8,264 bases of DNA, from positions 1 to 8,264 of the forward strand of contig RQOI01000599.1 of assembly GCA_003854995.1 (NCBI GenBank), read 5' to 3'. Numbering within the stretch: position 1 is the first letter of the stretch; every line of letters begins with the position of its first letter. Below, in pieces: positions 6,314-8,264 of the stretch. Source of the stretch: Candidatus Zhuqueibacterota bacterium. GTDB taxonomy: Bacteria > Zhuqueibacterota > Zhuqueibacteria > Residuimicrobiales > Krinioviventaceae. The notes under the pieces are model-generated. The model worked only from the letters and a program-made list of their open reading frames with translations, was not told the DNA's origin and did no database searches. The position numbers and the translations under genes are program-made.

Positions 6314-8264
6314 TTTTCCGCTCCTCGCCTTATTTTGTAGAGATCGTAAATCGTCAGTCCGCTGATATCTGCGCTGACGCCACCCAACAGCAGACTGCTC
6401 ACATAGCCACCGATAAAACAGGCGGCAATGCCGACAAAAGCGTACAGATAGACGTGCGTATCCGTATAGGATTGCACCAGGTAGAGCGCGACAGCACCGA
6501 TGATGGCGCCGGCAAACGCGCCTCGGCCGGTCGCCCGCTTTGTGAACATGCCGAGCAAAAACAGTCCGCCCAATGAACCGCCAAACAGACCGATGAAGGC
6601 AAAAAATTGATCGAGCAGAGAGCTGATGTCAGCTGATGCCAGCAAAACGGCAATGACCGTCCCGGCAAGACCAACGCAAAAGGTCAAGAGCCGACTGCAT
6701 TGCAGGTAGTAACGATCCGATTTATCCCTGACAAACAGCCGAATGAAATCGACCACCACCGCGGATGCGGCGCTGTTCATGCTGGTGGAGATGGTGGACT
6801 GAGCGGCGGCAAAGATCCCGGCCACCAGCAGACCGGCGATGCCGACCGGCAGCTCGCGGACGATGAACAGTGGCATGATGGCATCGTTTTTAAATATCGG
6901 GTCAAGCTGCGTCGGATGCGTTCTGTAGAACACGAACAGCGCGGCGCCGATGAGGAAAAACAGCAGGCCGGCAAACAGTCCCATGATGCCGTTGGTCCAG
7001 ATTGAACGGCTCGCCAATTTCTCGCTGGCAGTGGTCATGTATCGCTGCACGACGGCCTGATCCGATGTGTACGAAATCAGGTTCTGCGCCAGGGAGCCGA
7101 CGATGAGGACCCAGAAGGCGGCTCGCGTGTAGCTGTGCAGATCCCAATCCCAGTTCACCATATGAAATTTGCCCTGCTCCGCAGCGGTCGCAAAAAAAGT
7201 GGCGAGTCCGCCGTTGATGTTGATCAGAGCGAAAAAAAGGATGAGGAGCGCTCCGCCGAGGAGGATGAAGGTCTGGATCGTATCGGTCCAGATGACCGCC
7301 TCGACGCCTCCCAGTGTGCTGTAGAGGACGCTGAGGACGCCCATGATCAAGATGGCCTCCACCTCGCTGAACGGCGTGATGGCGGCCAGCGCCAGGGCGG
7401 AGAGATACATGACGATGGCCATTCGTCCGATTTGAAAGAAAACGAACAGGCCGCTGCCGATTTGCCGCGTGAGGCGATTGAATCGTTTTTCCAGGTATTC
7501 ATAGGCGGAAGTGGCGTCGATGCGCCGGAAGAACGGCAGGATGAAATGGACGACGATGGCGGCAGTGATGAAAATGGCCGGGTAGCCCAGCAGGTACTCC
7601 CAGTTCGCCGCATACGCTTTGGCGGGCACCGACATGTAGGTGATGGAACTGAGCATCGTGGCAAAGATGCTGCACGCGGCCGCCCACCAGGGGATGCGTT
7701 GCCCGCCGCGGAAATAGTCGTTCGTATCTTTGTTGCGCCTGCAAAAATAAAAGCCGATGAGCATCATCGACGACAAATAAATTATCAGTGTGCTGAAATT
7801 CACTACGCCAAACTCGCTCGACTCCTGCTCAGGCTGTACCAGCCATACTTGGCTCGCCCCGCCGCGTTGACGCGCTTCAGAGGCAAGGAGGATAAAGTGA
7901 TCGCCCCACTTCATCCCGGCGCTGATCTGATCGACCGGCGTCGAGCCGCCCTCAATCCAGGTGTCCGTGATGGCGTGAAAGAGCCACGTCTTTTGCGCAG
8001 CGCCGAAGATGAGAATATGGCTCTGGCCCAAAGCCGCACCTGTTCCGGCAACGATCGCGGCCGGAATATCGCATCTTCGCCGCCAGCCAGTTTCGTTCTC
8101 AGAGGACTCTGGATATCGCGCGGGACTGAACTCATAGACATCCTGCAAAAAGACGTCCTGCGGAGCGGGATGGTCTTGGCCGCCGCGTCCGGAAATGACA
8201 TAGACGCATCCGGCTTGACCATTATGCTGGGCGACGGTGATGTTGAACGCCCTCGCCGGACCCG
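6310..8264 (-). CDS. Kelch (NanM-like mutarotase) domain fused to sodium:solute symporter (5' end beyond window)
   Basis: The frame is open from the right edge to TGA 6310, giving 650 visible residues; the start lies outside. Visible residues 1-150 are the last blades of a Kelch propeller resembling cyclically permuted NanM-type sialic acid mutarotases (FNITVAQHNG, YVISGRGG, GTGAALGQSHILIFGAA, ISAGMKWGDHF). From about 155 to 640 is a complete SSS transporter with about 13 membrane spans: YMSVPAKAYAANW (209-221), GGVEAVIWTDTIQ (318-330), TSDQAVVQRY (399-408) and the Ser/Thr-rich AQSTISTSMNS (487-497) expected near the second Na+ site. The Kelch part should face the periplasm and hand the sugar anomer to the Na+-coupled pore; sialic acid is inferred from the Kelch type and the coupled epimerase. 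If the propeller is full length, roughly 200-250 residues including a signal peptide are missing. A TTG at 8148 is internal, not the start. Confidence 0.9.
   Translation of the reverse strand, partial: GPARAFNITVAQHNGQAGCVYVISGRGGQDHPAPQDVFLQDVYEFSPARYPESSENETGWRRRCDIPAAIVAGTGAALGQSHILIFGAAQKTWLFHAITDTWIEGGSTPVDQISAGMKWGDHFILLASEARQRGGASQVWLVQPEQESSEFGVVNFSTLIIYLSSMMLIGFYFCRRNKDTNDYFRGGQRIPWWAAACSIFATMLSSITYMSVPAKAYAANWEYLLGYPAIFITAAIVVHFILPFFRRIDATSAYEYLEKRFNRLTRQIGSGLFVFFQIGRMAIVMYLSALALAAITPFSEVEAILIMGVLSVLYSTLGGVEAVIWTDTIQTFILLGGALLILFFALININGGLATFFATAAEQGKFHMVNWDWDLHSYTRAAFWVLIVGSLAQNLISYTSDQAVVQRYMTTASEKLASRSIWTNGIMGLFAGLLFFLIGAALFVFYRTHPTQLDPIFKNDAIMPLFIVRELPVGIAGLLVAGIFAAAQSTISTSMNSAASAVVVDFIRLFVRDKSDRYYLQCSRLLTFCVGLAGTVIAVLLASADISSLLDQFFAFIGLFGGSLGGLFLLGMFTKRATGRGAFAGAIIGAVALYLVQSYTDTHVYLYAFVGIAACFIGGYVSSLLLGGVSADISGLTIYDLYKIRRGAEK

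Noticed and set aside
8148..8148. TTG as the symporter start
   Set aside because: The frame continues upstream with Kelch-domain residues to the window edge, so the TTG is an internal leucine codon.

Overview
The window carries six protein genes, all on the minus strand, so transcription runs from the right edge to the left. The sequence is moderately GC-rich. Three enzymes have twin-arginine (Tat) type leaders, which suggests a Gram-negative, carbohydrate-degrading bacterium. The combination of Tat-leader Gfo/Idh/MocA oxidoreductase, Tat-leader sugar isomerase, a Kelch-SSS fusion transporter and a CGCAGATT-type intergenic repeat is what I would expect from Planctomycetota, Verrucomicrobiota, Acidobacteriota or candidate phyla such as KSB1. 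I cannot fix the lineage from this sequence alone, and no rRNA or tRNA gene is visible.

Right half (8264 down to 5132): a probable amino-sugar/sialic-acid uptake unit. The first gene runs in from beyond the right edge and encodes a Kelch (NanM-like mutarotase) domain fused to a sodium:solute symporter. Its stop codon overlaps by 4 nt the start of an N-acylglucosamine 2-epimerase of the AGE/RnBP type. Together they could take up N-acetylneuraminate and convert ManNAc, the product of a lyase not seen here, to GlcNAc. About 100 nt further on is a small integral-membrane PAP2-type phosphatase/phosphotransferase. The gap before it holds a short reading frame that resembles the C-terminus of a cation-diffusion-facilitator protein.

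Middle (4329 down to 3883): a 447-nt non-coding stretch. It holds a textbook promoter (TTGACA, 17-nt spacer, TATAAT) reading toward the left-hand genes, a near-perfect palindrome lying across its spacer and -10 box, an intrinsic terminator pointing the opposite way with no gene in front of it, and a cluster of overlapping inverted repeats.

Left half (3882 down to 1): a separately promoted group of three genes. These are an aldo/keto reductase with a Tat-like leader and a C-terminal fibronectin-III-like tail, a hydroxypyruvate-isomerase-type TIM-barrel protein with a Tat leader, and a Gfo/Idh/MocA oxidoreductase with a Tat leader that leaves the window a few residues before its expected end. 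They look like an exported or periplasmic sugar oxidation/isomerisation set. A roughly 105-nt palindromic repeat built of CGCAGATT-like units sits between the first two, and its outer arm supplies the last residues and stop codon of the aldo/keto reductase.
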